From: Paenibacillus sp. PL2-23
Lineage (GTDB): Bacteria; Bacillota; Bacilli; Paenibacillales; Paenibacillaceae
Assembly (NCBI RefSeq): GCF_040834005.1
Contig: NZ_CP162129.1
Coordinates: 4,054,001 to 4,118,000, forward strand
Reading direction: 5' to 3'
DNA: 64,000 bases
Below, one piece after another: positions 25,495 through 35,594 of the stretch. A program made the translations under genes and the position numbers. The notes under the pieces were generated by a model. The model made no database searches, was not told where the DNA came from, and saw nothing but the letters and a program-made list of their open reading frames with translations. Within the stretch, counting starts at the first letter, position 1; every line of letters starts with the position of its first letter.

Positions 25495-26574
25495 CTATTT
25501 CACCATTGCAGCGACAATCAGATCGCCCATAGCGGTTGTGCCGATCGCTTTGCTCTTGTCTACCGCGATATCGCCTGTACGGTGACCTGCATCCAGCACG
25601 TTCTTCACAGCGTCCTCAATGGATTTGGCCGCATCATGATAGCCGAACGTCAAGCGGAACATAAGCGCAACGGACAGGATCGTAGCAATCGGGTTCGAGA
25701 TGCCTTGACCCGCGATATCAGGCGCCGAGCCGTGCACCGGCTCGTAGAGGCCGAAGCTGCCTTCGCCCAGGGAAGCGGAGGACAACATGCCGATAGAGCC
25801 TGTCAGCATAGCTGCTTCGTCGCTCAGAATGTCGCCGAACATGTTCTCCGTCACGATAACGTCGAAGCTGGAAGGACGGCGCAGCAATTGCATCGCGCAG
25901 TTGTCTACAAGCACGTGCTCAAGCTCAACTTCCGGATATTCCACAGCGATCCGGTTCACAACCTCGCGCCACAGACGGGAGGTTTCCAGCACGTTTGCCT
26001 TGTCCACGGAAGCAAGGCGCTTGCTGCGCGTCATCGCGATATCGAACGCTTGGCGCACGATACGCTCAACCTCTTGCACGTTGTATACGCAAGTGTCGAC
26101 GGCTTCTTCGCCGTTCGCGCCTTCGCGGCGGAATTTCTCGCCGAAGTAGATGCCGCCCGTCAGCTCGCGGACAACGATAAGATCCGTGCCTTCCAATACT
26201 TCAGGCTTGAGCGTCGACGCTTCCTTCAGGCAATCGAATACGTTAGCTGGACGAATGTTGGAGAACAGCCCCAGCGCTTTGCGAATACCCAGCAGCCCAG
26301 TCTCCGGACGAAGCTCCTTGGAGTTGTTGTCCCACTTCGGACCGCCTACGGCGCCCAGCAGAACCGCGTCTGCGGATTTGCACAGCTCCAGCGTTTCTTG
26401 CGGAAGCGGCGTGCCTTTCTCGTCAATTGCAATGCCTCCGAATAATCCATGCTCCGTCTCGAATTGATATCCGAACAGCTCCTCGGTTTTTTTCAGAACC
26501 TTGAGCGCTTCTCCTACAACCTCAGGGCCGATCCCGTCGCCGCCAAGCACGGCGATTTTTTTCACATCTGCCAT
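25495..26574 (-). CDS. leuB: 3-isopropylmalate dehydrogenase
   Basis: 359 residues of the isocitrate/isopropylmalate dehydrogenase family. It has the start motif AVLGGDGIGPEVVGEALKVL, the catalytic region RELTGGIYFG and the metal and NAD contacts GSIGMLSSASLG and EPVHGSAPDIAGQGISNP. It oxidises 3-isopropylmalate to 2-ketoisocaproate precursors in leucine synthesis. Here it is separated from leuA by about 3.6 kb holding a LuxR-type ATPase and an HD-GYP gene, and leuC/leuD are absent from the window. It therefore needs its own promoter, which I could not identify with confidence. Confidence 0.96.
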   Translation of the reverse strand: MADVKKIAVLGGDGIGPEVVGEALKVLKKTEELFGYQFETEHGLFGGIAIDEKGTPLPQETLELCKSADAVLLGAVGGPKWDNNSKELRPETGLLGIRKALGLFSNIRPANVFDCLKEASTLKPEVLEGTDLIVVRELTGGIYFGEKFRREGANGEEAVDTCVYNVQEVERIVRQAFDIAMTRSKRLASVDKANVLETSRLWREVVNRIAVEYPEVELEHVLVDNCAMQLLRRPSSFDVIVTENMFGDILSDEAAMLTGSIGMLSSASLGEGSFGLYEPVHGSAPDIAGQGISNPIATILSVALMFRLTFGYHDAAKSIEDAVKNVLDAGHRTGDIAVDKSKAIGTTAMGDLIVAAMVK

Positions 26575-26677
26575 CTTATTTCAACTCTCCTCTATGTCAT
26601 TCTCAGTCTTTTATCATTTAAGCACAAATAGGGGACGAATACAAAGATATAAAATCTATGAGCTTTATAACTGCTGC

Positions 26678-28765
26678 CTATAGAGCCCTCTTCTTGCCCT
26701 CCAGCAGCTTGATGAGCAATTGCGTCCGATTGGCAGCTCCCAGCTTAACGAGCATGGACTTCATATGTTTTTTGACCGTTGCTTCGCTGATGAACAGCTT
26801 GGCCGCGATCTCCATATTGGTAAGACCCTGCTCCAGCAGCTTGGCCACCTCCTTCTCGCGGTCGGTAATATCCCCTCTGGCCATAATGGGATCACCTGCA
26901 GGTCCAGCAGCGGCACGCCCTTCATCCCTGGCATGGCTCTCCTCATTCTCCTCTTGAAGCTCACGAAGCAGATCGGCATAGCCCGTCTGTCGCATCATGC
27001 GATGGATGTAGGCCAAGAGCTTCTCCCCCCGAAGATCAAGCACGAAGGTGGAGGCTGGCGTAACGCCGTCATATTCATAGTGAGTGACTTGGGGAGCGGT
27101 CTCGAAGCCAAGACTCCTGTGCGTATCAATAAAATACGGAAGCGGTACCGGCGATTCGATAATCAGCTCACCGCTGAAGATCAACGCATGCAGCAGATGG
27201 CCAATTGCCGTCTGCTGCGAGGCGTCCGAGAATTGCTCCGCATCGATGGTTTCGATGAACCAGCCGGCACGCTGGGACGCGGGTACAGCAAGCTTCTCAA
27301 GCTCTTCCGCTGTCAACGAGCCGAAGTAGGCTTTGGAGCGGTGGGCCTGAAGCAAATAAGGAAGGGTCCCCTCATGGATGGGAATGACAACAGCCAGGCC
27401 GATGATTCGTCCCTCTTCATTCCTCATCACGCGAACGGCTTCACAATCCAGGTCCAGCAGCGCTTCGAAATCAAGCTTAACCAGCGTCAAGCAGCCTTGC
27501 TCCGGTGTCAGACTGAAATCAAAGGTCGTGCCGGAATGGGGATCATGAAGCAGCATAACCTGCTCCTGCGCTTCCTCGCGCCGTCGTATCACATACCCCT
27601 CCAGCTCCGAAAGCGCCTCGTGTCCGACCTTGCTGTAATGGCGAGGGACCAGGTCAAAGGCTTCCATAAAGGCCCGGACCAGCGCATCCCCCATATAATA
27701 CATGAGCTCAATAGCTTCTCTCGAGCTGGCAGCAATAGGCTGACACGCCAGCAGCCGCTGATAATACAGACGAAGCCCGCTTTCCCTCAGCCTGGCATAC
27801 CGCTGCGGAGCACGCAGCAGCAAATCCCTGCAGACCGCTTCTCTCATAAGGAAGTACACCGTATATCCATCATCCACTCTTCTTACGAAGGAATACTTTA
27901 TTAATCTATGGAATTCGGAGCCGGTTACATCGAAGCCAAGCACGCGGCTTAAGCTGTCTTGATTGAAATGCCGAAGAATAGCCGCTGCCTCAATCAAAGC
28001 GCGCATAGCCTCATCCGGCACCTCCCTCATCCATTGCTCCACCAAATAGGGAACACTGTCGTCATCTCGGAAGCCTTCCCCCTCCGGAAGCCCTTGCTGA
28101 GCAATAAAGGTTGCAAGAGACAACATCATGGGGTGTCCTTTGGAGAACGTATATAGACGCTGAATCATCTCTGAATCAGCAATGCCATTGCTTCTAGCGT
28201 ATAAGCCCACCTCGTTTCTATCCAGCTCCTGAAGGGGCATTCGGACAAGCATTTGCCGCCATAGAGGGGATAGAAGCCATCTCTCGGACAACGATGTGCG
28301 CCCCGCAATAACGAGCAGGAAGCTTGAGAGCAGCAGTCCCTTGAGGAGGCTGTCCCTAAGCCATGAATCCATAATATCCAGCCGCTCATAGGCATCAATC
28401 AGGATGACCAGCCTCTTCGCCATTGCGGCATCTCGAAGCGCTGCGAGGCAACCCTCCAGCATCTCCTCTTCGTCCGCTCCAGCGTACAAGGGCAGCTTCA
28501 ATTCTCTATAGATCTGGTCGCACAAGCCCCGTGGCGTTGGCTGCACTCTCTCCCCATCGAGATGAATAACGATTGCGCCTGCGTTAACTGCAGAGTCACG
28601 ATAGAAATCCAGCAATGCCGTTTTCCCGATGCCTGCTATTCCATACATATTGATTAGCTTGGGCGAGGATGGGGATTGTTCCAGCAGCTCAAGAAAGAGG
28701 GCCTTCTCTCGAGCTCGTCCAACCATGTACGCATCCTCTTCTCCCATCCAGCTGCTTTCCGGCAT
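26678..28765 (-). CDS. LuxR-family regulator with N-terminal ATPase and GNAT-like middle
   Basis: 695 residues. The N-terminal P-loop ATPase has GIAGIGKTALLDF (Walker A) and RLVILIDAYERLD (Walker B). A helical region follows, then an approximately 170-residue stretch (VRVMRNEEGRIIGLAVVIP to SLGFETAPQVTHYEYDG) that recalls a GNAT fold. The C-terminus is a LuxR helix-turn-helix (ITDREKEVAKLLEQGLTNME). This resembles MalT/LAL regulators but with an acetyltransferase-like part in place of TPR repeats (inference). Start at 28765 is favoured by a CAGGTG ribosome site; 28786 is possible. Divergent from the HD-GYP gene. Confidence 0.85.
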   Translation of the reverse strand: MPESSWMGEEDAYMVGRAREKALFLELLEQSPSSPKLINMYGIAGIGKTALLDFYRDSAVNAGAIVIHLDGERVQPTPRGLCDQIYRELKLPLYAGADEEEMLEGCLAALRDAAMAKRLVILIDAYERLDIMDSWLRDSLLKGLLLSSFLLVIAGRTSLSERWLLSPLWRQMLVRMPLQELDRNEVGLYARSNGIADSEMIQRLYTFSKGHPMMLSLATFIAQQGLPEGEGFRDDDSVPYLVEQWMREVPDEAMRALIEAAAILRHFNQDSLSRVLGFDVTGSEFHRLIKYSFVRRVDDGYTVYFLMREAVCRDLLLRAPQRYARLRESGLRLYYQRLLACQPIAASSREAIELMYYMGDALVRAFMEAFDLVPRHYSKVGHEALSELEGYVIRRREEAQEQVMLLHDPHSGTTFDFSLTPEQGCLTLVKLDFEALLDLDCEAVRVMRNEEGRIIGLAVVIPIHEGTLPYLLQAHRSKAYFGSLTAEELEKLAVPASQRAGWFIETIDAEQFSDASQQTAIGHLLHALIFSGELIIESPVPLPYFIDTHRSLGFETAPQVTHYEYDGVTPASTFVLDLRGEKLLAYIHRMMRQTGYADLLRELQEENEESHARDEGRAAAGPAGDPIMARGDITDREKEVAKLLEQGLTNMEIAAKLFISEATVKKHMKSMLVKLGAANRTQLLIKLLEGKKRAL

Positions 28766-28980
28766 ATATCGACACCTGCTTTGCATTTTGGGTCATAATA
28801 GCTCTATTTTACATGAATACGGGCCTTGAGGCATGATTTTTTTGTTAAAAGGTATACCAAAGGATACCTCCTCTTCACTCAGATGTAGCCATAGTGATAA
28901 TAGGCCAAAAGCCTCTAAAGCCGTAAAATGGAATTAACCATTAAAGGAATGCGAACATGAGCAAGAAAGGAGTTATGAGC

Positions 28981-30072
28981 ATGTTTGAATGTACAATTAG
29001 AGAGCTGGCGGAAGGAGATATTCTCGCTCAGCCCATCATCAATCGGAGCGGCATGACTATTCTGGAGAAGGGCTCCCAGTTGAACTCCCGTTATATCCAG
29101 CGGCTGCATGAGCTTGGTATTGCCAGTGTTTACGTGATGAAGGCTCCCTCTGAAAGAAGGCTTGCCAAGGATTGGAAGCCTCTGCCGAATGAGGGGAGTA
29201 TATTCCAGAAGCCGTTCCTATATAACGAAATAATGAGAAGAGTCGATAAGAACAAAACCCGAGTCTTCGGAGCGGAGGACGCTGCCTGCAAGCAGTTCAT
29301 TCGCAGGTATAGGAAGCATGTGTCTGACATACTGGAGCATCCCGCAGTTGCGACTTTACTGGGCAGGCTGTATCAATTCGACTCTCATTTGTTTGAGCAC
29401 TCCACCCAAGTCTCTATCTTCTCCTCCATCATTGGAGAAGAATGCGACTTCGATGGCTCGAGGATGGCGGAGCTTGTTCTAGGCTCGCTGCTATCGGATA
29501 TTGGCATGTTATGTATGCCAGGAGCACTAACGAGGAGCAGCGGTCAGGTAAGCGCCGAGCATAAAGAGCAGTTTCATCGGCATACGGTTGCCGGGTACAA
29601 CATTCTAAGCAGCATCGAAGGTATACCAGCATCAGCCCCGCATGTAGCGCTTGCCCATCATGAGCGCTTTGATGGATCGGGCTATCCCCTTGCCAGACAA
29701 GGAAGCGCTATTCCGGAGCTTGCCAGAATGGTCGCGATAGCCGACAGCTATAATACGCTTGTTTCCCCCAGCCGCACCACCCCTTCCTATCGGGCAGACG
29801 AAGCAGTTGAGATGCTTTTTGCCTCAGGCAACTATTATTTCGATGCCCAGCTCGTGCAAGTCTTCCTGAAGCGAATGAAGGCGTTCCCTGTATCCAGTAT
29901 TTTGACGCTAAGCAACGGTCAGACGGGAATTGTCAAATGCTACAGCTCCTCCATTGTGCATAGACCCGTTGTTCAAATCATTAAGGAAGCGAACGGCGCA
30001 GACGTGTCCGCGCCCTATGAGCTCGATTTAGCCACCAGCAGCACGATTACGGTCATGCATGCAGCGATCTGA
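28981..30072 (+). CDS. HD-GYP domain protein with degenerate HD motif
   Basis: 363 residues. The N-terminal about 120 residues (FECTIRELAEGDILAQPIIN) are a typical regulatory lead, followed by an HD-GYP domain and a beta-rich C-terminal domain. First His (FEHSTQ), HRHT, HHERFDGSGYP and the AIAD aspartate are present, but the canonical HDIGK reads SDIGM, so one metal ligand is lost. HD-GYP enzymes hydrolyse cyclic di-GMP; this copy may be inactive or act as a sensor. Start: ATG 28981 has AAAGGAG 8 nt upstream; 28957 (AAGGA) is an alternative. Confidence 0.87.
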   Translation: MFECTIRELAEGDILAQPIINRSGMTILEKGSQLNSRYIQRLHELGIASVYVMKAPSERRLAKDWKPLPNEGSIFQKPFLYNEIMRRVDKNKTRVFGAEDAACKQFIRRYRKHVSDILEHPAVATLLGRLYQFDSHLFEHSTQVSIFSSIIGEECDFDGSRMAELVLGSLLSDIGMLCMPGALTRSSGQVSAEHKEQFHRHTVAGYNILSSIEGIPASAPHVALAHHERFDGSGYPLARQGSAIPELARMVAIADSYNTLVSPSRTTPSYRADEAVEMLFASGNYYFDAQLVQVFLKRMKAFPVSSILTLSNGQTGIVKCYSSSIVHRPVVQIIKEANGADVSAPYELDLATSSTITVMHAAI

Positions 30073-30094
30073 GCGTTCAGCTTTCGCAATATGC

Positions 30095-30135
30095 AAAAAT
30101 AGCGGTGCAAGGAAAACTTCCTTGCACCGCTATTT
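30095..30135 (-). terminator. Strong terminator between leuA and the HD-GYP gene
   Basis: A 17-base perfect stem, AAATAGCGGTGCAAGGA (30097-30113) and TCCTTGCACCGCTATTT (30119-30135). The minus-strand tail (TTTTTGC) ends the ilv-leu operon; the plus-strand side can also serve the HD-GYP gene. Confidence 0.88.
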
Positions 30136-30158
30136 GTATAGCCAGCGATATGATGCTT

Positions 30159-31703
30159 CTAGATCAGGCTCATCTTATCCCGGCGGCCTGGCGATTTGCG
30201 TTTGTCGATCAGACGGTTCACCGCGTCGATATACGCCCGTGCGCTCGCTTCCAGAATGTCCGTGCTCAGGCCGCGGCCTTGGGCCGACACCTCATCCTGC
30301 TTCAGGACGACATGTACCTCGCCAAGAGCGTCCTTGCCCTGGGAGACGGACTTGATGGAATAATCCTCAAGCTCTACCGTTTCTTTTGTAGCGAGATCAA
30401 TCGCATTGTAGATGGCGTCCACGGATCCATTGCCCTCTGCCGTCTCTTCACGCGTCTCTCCCTCCGCCGTGCGTACGCGAACCGTCGCGTTCGGCGTCGA
30501 TTGATTGCCATAGCTCACCTGAATCGTCTCCAGCGTGAACACCTCCGGCGTATCGATCAGCTTCTCCTCCAGCAATGCGCGAATATCCTCGTCATTCACT
30601 GCTTTCTTGCGATCGGCTAAATCCTTGAACTTGGCGAAAGCCGCGTTCACCGCTTCCTCCTCCAGCTCATAGCCGAGGTCAATCAGCTTCTCGCGGAAGG
30701 CGTGGCGGCCGGAATGCTTGCCCAGCACCAGCTTGGATTCCTTGAGACCAATCGTATCCGGAGAAATAATCTCGTACGTCGTTTTCTCCTTCAGCATGCC
30801 ATCCTGGTGAATGCCGGACTCGTGAGCGAAGGCATTGGCGCCGACAATCGCTTTGTTGCCTGGAACAACCATACCCGTCAGCTTGCTGACAAGTCGGCTC
30901 GTCTTTGCGATTTCCTTCAGGTTCAGCGTCGTCTGCGCGCCGAAGAAGTCTGGACGTGTCGCAAGCGCCATCGCCACCTCTTCGATCGCGGTATTGCCCG
31001 CGCGCTCGCCGATGCCGTTGATGGTGCCCTCGACCTGGTCCGCCCCATTTAGGATTGCAGCCAGCGCGTTAGCCGTTGCCATGCCAAGATCGTCATGGCA
31101 GTGCGCGCTGAGCTGGATTTTTTCGATGTTCGGCACGTTTTCCTTCAGCGTCTTGAAGATATTGCCGAACTCCTGAGGATTCATGTAGCCCACCGTATCG
31201 GGAATGTTGACAACGGTAGCGCCAGCCTTGATCGCCATATCCGTCACCTGGCAGAGGAAGTCCAGCTCTGTACGGCCCGCGTCCTCCGGAGAAAACTCGA
31301 TCTTGTCGAAGTACTGCTTGGCATATCGGATCGCGCGGTCCGCCGCCTCCAGCACCTGCTCCTTCTCCATCCGCAGCTTGTGCTTGCGGTGAATTGGGCT
31401 TGTTGCAAGGAAGAGGTGGATACAGGGATCCTGCGCGCCCTTCAGCGCTTCGCGAACGGCGTCTATATCCTGCTCGCGAGAACGGGACAGACCGATAATC
31501 GTCGCGTTCTTCACCGCGCGGGCAACGGCGTTCACCGCCGCGAGGTCGCCAGGCGAAGCGGCAGGAAAACCCGCTTCGATACGGTCAACGCCCAGCTTCT
31601 CGAGCTGAAGCGCTATCTCGACCTTCTCCTTCGTATTCAGGTTCACGCCCGGCGATTGCTCGCCGTCACGAAGCGTCGTATCGAAAATATAAATTTTCCG
31701 CAT
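30159..31703 (-). CDS. leuA: 2-isopropylmalate synthase
   Basis: 514 residues. The N-terminal TIM-barrel HMGL domain has [18 protein letters not shown] and the metal motif [14 protein letters not shown], followed by [11 protein letters not shown] (as NGIGERAGN) and a C-terminal regulatory LeuA domain (about 390-505) where leucine binds for feedback inhibition. It condenses acetyl-CoA with 2-ketoisovalerate, the first leucine-specific step. Last gene of the T-box-controlled ilvB-ilvN-ilvC-leuA operon, ending at a very strong terminator. Confidence 0.97.
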   Translation of the reverse strand: MRKIYIFDTTLRDGEQSPGVNLNTKEKVEIALQLEKLGVDRIEAGFPAASPGDLAAVNAVARAVKNATIIGLSRSREQDIDAVREALKGAQDPCIHLFLATSPIHRKHKLRMEKEQVLEAADRAIRYAKQYFDKIEFSPEDAGRTELDFLCQVTDMAIKAGATVVNIPDTVGYMNPQEFGNIFKTLKENVPNIEKIQLSAHCHDDLGMATANALAAILNGADQVEGTINGIGERAGNTAIEEVAMALATRPDFFGAQTTLNLKEIAKTSRLVSKLTGMVVPGNKAIVGANAFAHESGIHQDGMLKEKTTYEIISPDTIGLKESKLVLGKHSGRHAFREKLIDLGYELEEEAVNAAFAKFKDLADRKKAVNDEDIRALLEEKLIDTPEVFTLETIQVSYGNQSTPNATVRVRTAEGETREETAEGNGSVDAIYNAIDLATKETVELEDYSIKSVSQGKDALGEVHVVLKQDEVSAQGRGLSTDILEASARAYIDAVNRLIDKRKSPGRRDKMSLI

Positions 31704-31746
31704 GTTGCTCTATACCTCCCTGAACAGAATCATCCCGATACCGCGC

Positions 31747-31790
31747 GGAGCTTTGCATGCCGACGGATTTCACTTGCCGGCATGCGCTCC
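31747..31790 (-). other. Intercistronic hairpin between ilvC and leuA
   Basis: GGAGC (31747-31751) and GCATGCCG (31755-31762) pair with CGGCATGC (31778-31785) and GCTCC (31786-31790). There is no T-tail, so mRNA processing or stability is more likely than termination. Confidence 0.5.
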
Positions 31791-31842
31791 GGTGGACCGG
31801 GATTGGTTGATCCTTCTGACTTATTTTAACGGGGGACCGTTA

Positions 31843-32856
<1,014 letters not shown>

Positions 32857-32864
32857 TTAACCCT

Positions 32865-32935
32865 TTTGAGCGGGTGTTTAAGCGGAGAGCCGGCGGTATC
32901 GGCCAAGTTCTTCCCCTCTTAAACTCCCGCTCAAA
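32865..32935 (-). other. Long imperfect inverted repeat between ilvN and ilvC
   Basis: Eighteen-base arms (32865-32882 and 32918-32935) match except for one position, around TTTGAGCGGG / CCCGCTCAAA. No T-run follows on the minus strand. In the operon mRNA it could protect the ilvC-leuA segment or be a cleavage site. Confidence 0.55.
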
Positions 32936-32969
32936 GCGGGATTTGAAACCTGTTGTGAAATCTCTGCTA

Positions 32970-33458
32970 TTATTGCTTCACGTTACCGCGGTTAAGCGCG
33001 GTAACACCAGTGCGCGAAAGCTCACGGATGCCATAAGGCTTCAGAAGCTCGATCATCGCGTCGATCTTTTCTGTGTCTCCTACTACCTGCACCATCAGCG
33101 ACTGTGTGCCGATGTCGACAACAGCCGCGCGGAAGGTCTCCACGACGCCCAGAATTTCCGGACGGGATGCCGGCTCCGCATGCACCTTGATCAGCGCGAG
33201 CTCCCTTGCCACCATCGCATTAGCGCTCAGGTCGACAACCTTGATTACATCGATCAGCTTGTACAGCTGCTTCGTAATCTGCTCCAGCGTATGGTCATCG
33301 CCTGTCGTGACGATGACCATACGCGAGAGGCCTTGCTCCTCGCTCGTGCCTACGGTTATGCTCTCGATATTGAAGCCGCGGCGTCCGAACAAGCCGGATA
33401 CGCGCTGCAGAACGCCGGGCTGGTCATTCACAATAACTGCGATTGTATGCTTCTTCAT
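32970..33458 (-). CDS. ilvN: Acetolactate synthase small (regulatory) subunit
   Basis: 162 residues. An N-terminal ACT domain (VIVNDQPGVLQRVSGLFGRRGFNIESI, residues 8-34) binds valine for feedback control, and a C-terminal ALS_ss_C domain follows. It activates and regulates IlvB. ATG overlaps the ilvB stop by 4 nt (ATGA), so translation of the two subunits is coupled. Also called ilvH in Bacillus. Second gene of the operon. Confidence 0.97.
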   Translation of the reverse strand: MKKHTIAVIVNDQPGVLQRVSGLFGRRGFNIESITVGTSEEQGLSRMVIVTTGDDHTLEQITKQLYKLIDVIKVVDLSANAMVARELALIKVHAEPASRPEILGVVETFRAAVVDIGTQSLMVQVVGDTEKIDAMIELLKPYGIRELSRTGVTALNRGNVKQ

Positions 33459-35200
33459 TCCGCATCCCCCATGATCATTTGATCGATGGTGCGGCCCTGC
33501 GCCACCATCGGATACACGTTCTCGTCACGGCGCACGACAAACTCGACGACGGCCGGACCAGGATGGCGGAGCGCTTCTTCCCATGCGGTGCGTGCTTCTT
33601 CTTTGTTGGAAGCGCGGAAGCCTTTTACGCCGTACGCCTCCGCCAGCTTGACGAAGTCCGGGCTGCCCGCAAGGTCGATGTGGCTGAACCGGTTCTCGTG
33701 AATCAGCTCCTGCCATTGTCTAACCATGCCAAGCACCTGGTTGTTCAGAATGACAACCTTTACCGGAATGTTGTTGATGGCGCAGATCGCAAGCTCCTGC
33801 GCGCACATTTGCATGCCGCCGTCTCCGTTGATGGATACAACGACGCGATCCGGATTGGCCATCTGCGCTCCGATTGCCGATGGGAAGCCGAAGCCCATCG
33901 TGCCAAGGCCGCCGGACGTTACCCATGAACGCGGCTTGTTGAACGGATAATATTGCGCCGCCCACATCTGATGCTGGCCAACGTCCGTCGTCACAATGGC
34001 GTCGCCGCCCGTCGTCTCGTGAATCATCTCTACGACCCATTGCGGCTTCAGCTCAACGTCGGAGTCGATATACTTGAACGGATATTGAGCCTTGGACTGT
34101 TGGACGCTTGCTCTCCACTCGTCCGCTTGATCCGCCCGGACAGCCAGCTTGTTGGCCAGCGTCAGCACTGTTTTCACGTCGCCGACGATTGGAATGTCCG
34201 TCGGCACGTTTTTGCCGATTTCCGCTGGGTCAATATCGATATGAACAATCTTGGCGTTAGGAGCGAAGCCGGACAGCTTGCCCGTCACCCGGTCATCGAA
34301 GCGGGCGCCAATATTAATGAGCAAATCCGCCGTTTGGATGGACATGTTCGCGGTGTACGTGCCATGCATGCCCGGCATGCCGATCCACAGATCGTTGCCG
34401 CTCGGGAAGCCCCCAAGCCCCAGCAGTGTTGTCGTAATCGGGATTTGCGTCTTCGTTACGAACTCCAAGAGCTCCTCGTGAGCGCCGGAATATACAACGC
34501 CTCCGCCTGCAAGGATAAGCGGCTGCTTCGCTTCCGCGATGGCCTTGATCATTTTGTCCACTTGCAGCTTGTTCGGGTTGACGGTCGGATTGTAGCCTCT
34601 CAGGCTCACTTCCTTCACCGGCTTGAACAGCGTCTTCGCGGCCGAGACATCCTTCGGGATGTCGATGAGCACGGGACCCTTGCGGCCCGTATTGGCGATA
34701 TGGAACGCTTCGTGAATAATGCGCGGCAAATCCTCTACCTGGCGCACAAGATAGCTGTGCTTCGTAATCGGCATAGTAATGCCGGTAATATCGGCCTCCT
34801 GGAAGGCGTCCGTACCGATCAGCGTCGACATGACATTGCCTGTAATGACGACCATCGGCACGGAATCCATATAAGCTGTGGCGATGCCTGTCACCAGGTT
34901 GGTTGCTCCCGGACCCGACGTCGCGATGCATACGCCTACCTTGCCGCTGGCGCGCGCATAGCCGTCGGCCGCATGAATCGCGCCTTGCTCATGCCTTGTC
35001 AGCAAGTGGTTGAAGTCTGGATTCCCGTGCATGGCATCGTAAATATACAATACTGCTCCGCCCGGATATCCGAATACGCAATCCACGTCCTCCAGCAGCA
35101 GGCTGCGGAGCAAAATCTCCGAACCCGATATGACCTCAGGCTTCGAGAGCCTCTCGATGAGTTCCTCTTTCGACTTTAATGTTGCGCTTTGCGTTGCCAT
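33455..35200 (-). CDS. ilvB: Acetolactate synthase large subunit
   Basis: 581 residues, a thiamine diphosphate enzyme. The N-terminal TPP domain has GYPGGAVL and the catalytic Glu in LTRHEQGAIHAADGYAR. The central domain binds FAD, and the C-terminal TPP/Mg site is NGDGGMQMCAQELA with LNN. It makes acetolactate or acetohydroxybutyrate, the first step of branched-chain amino acid synthesis. An in-frame extension to 35368 was rejected: it lies in the T-box leader, and GAGGAGG sits 7 nt before the ATG at 35200. First gene of the operon. Confidence 0.98.
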   Translation of the reverse strand: MATQSATLKSKEELIERLSKPEVISGSEILLRSLLLEDVDCVFGYPGGAVLYIYDAMHGNPDFNHLLTRHEQGAIHAADGYARASGKVGVCIATSGPGATNLVTGIATAYMDSVPMVVITGNVMSTLIGTDAFQEADITGITMPITKHSYLVRQVEDLPRIIHEAFHIANTGRKGPVLIDIPKDVSAAKTLFKPVKEVSLRGYNPTVNPNKLQVDKMIKAIAEAKQPLILAGGGVVYSGAHEELLEFVTKTQIPITTTLLGLGGFPSGNDLWIGMPGMHGTYTANMSIQTADLLINIGARFDDRVTGKLSGFAPNAKIVHIDIDPAEIGKNVPTDIPIVGDVKTVLTLANKLAVRADQADEWRASVQQSKAQYPFKYIDSDVELKPQWVVEMIHETTGGDAIVTTDVGQHQMWAAQYYPFNKPRSWVTSGGLGTMGFGFPSAIGAQMANPDRVVVSINGDGGMQMCAQELAICAINNIPVKVVILNNQVLGMVRQWQELIHENRFSHIDLAGSPDFVKLAEAYGVKGFRASNKEEARTAWEEALRHPGPAVVEFVVRRDENVYPMVAQGRTIDQMIMGDAE

Positions 35201-35225
35201 CAGTAATCCTCCTCTCAAGAAAAAC

Positions 35226-35275
35226 AAAAAAACCTTCCATCCCTCAGCCATAAAAGCTGATAGGGACGAAAGGTT
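35226..35275 (-). terminator. Regulated terminator of the ilvB T-box
   Basis: AACCTTCCATCCCT (35231-35244) pairs with AGGGACGAAAGGTT (35262-35275) and a T-run follows on the minus strand (A at 35226-35230). Confidence 0.93.
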
Positions 35276-35550
35276 ACGCTTCCGTGGTACCACCCAAATT
35301 CGCTGCACATCTCCCGATATGCAACCTCCATAGGTTAGAACGCTGTGCACATACCGACGTTCAACCATGGCACTTTAACGCTTGCCCTGCGATGCTCCCT
35401 AATACGCAATGGATATTGCTTTTCAGGAGGATAGCTCCGAGGTGAGCTCGTAGAAAAGGGGTTTTGGCGTCGGTTGCAGCTGATCCGCACGCTCTCTGAA
35501 CAAAAGAGCCCTTAACACTTCGTCCTCATCATTGCCGATTGATATGACTT
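35226..35550 (-). ncRNA. T-box riboswitch upstream of ilvB
   Basis: On the minus strand, a leader begins just after a sigma-A promoter. Stem I features are seen (GATGAGGACGAAG near 35535 and a GCTG loop). The 14-nt T-box core (GGGTGGTACCACGGAA, within 35280-35296) is followed by a terminator with arms 35231-35244 and 35262-35275 and a T-run. Uncharged tRNA pairing stabilises the competing antiterminator and lets the operon be read. A CTC (Leu) codon in CACCTCGGAG is the likely specifier, but the stem I fold was not computed, so this is tentative. Confidence 0.95.
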
Positions 35551-35556
35551 TTCATT

Positions 35557-35585
35557 ATTATATGCCGATTCTGGCAGTTCGTCAA
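35557..35585 (-). promoter_or_regulatory. Sigma-A promoter of the ilv-leu operon
   Basis: On the minus strand TTGACG (35580-35585), a 17-nt spacer and TATAAT (35557-35562), just upstream of the T-box leader. It lies at the boundary with the divergent GNAT gene. Confidence 0.85.
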
Positions 35586-35594
35586 GAACCATAA

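Noticed and set aside
33953..35179. Plus-strand open frame of about 408 codons opposite ilvB
   Set aside because: No ribosome site and no family resemblance; the opposite strand codes a clear acetolactate synthase.
35201..35368. N-terminal extension of IlvB
   Set aside because: It is the T-box leader read in frame; a strong ribosome site sits directly before the ATG at 35200.
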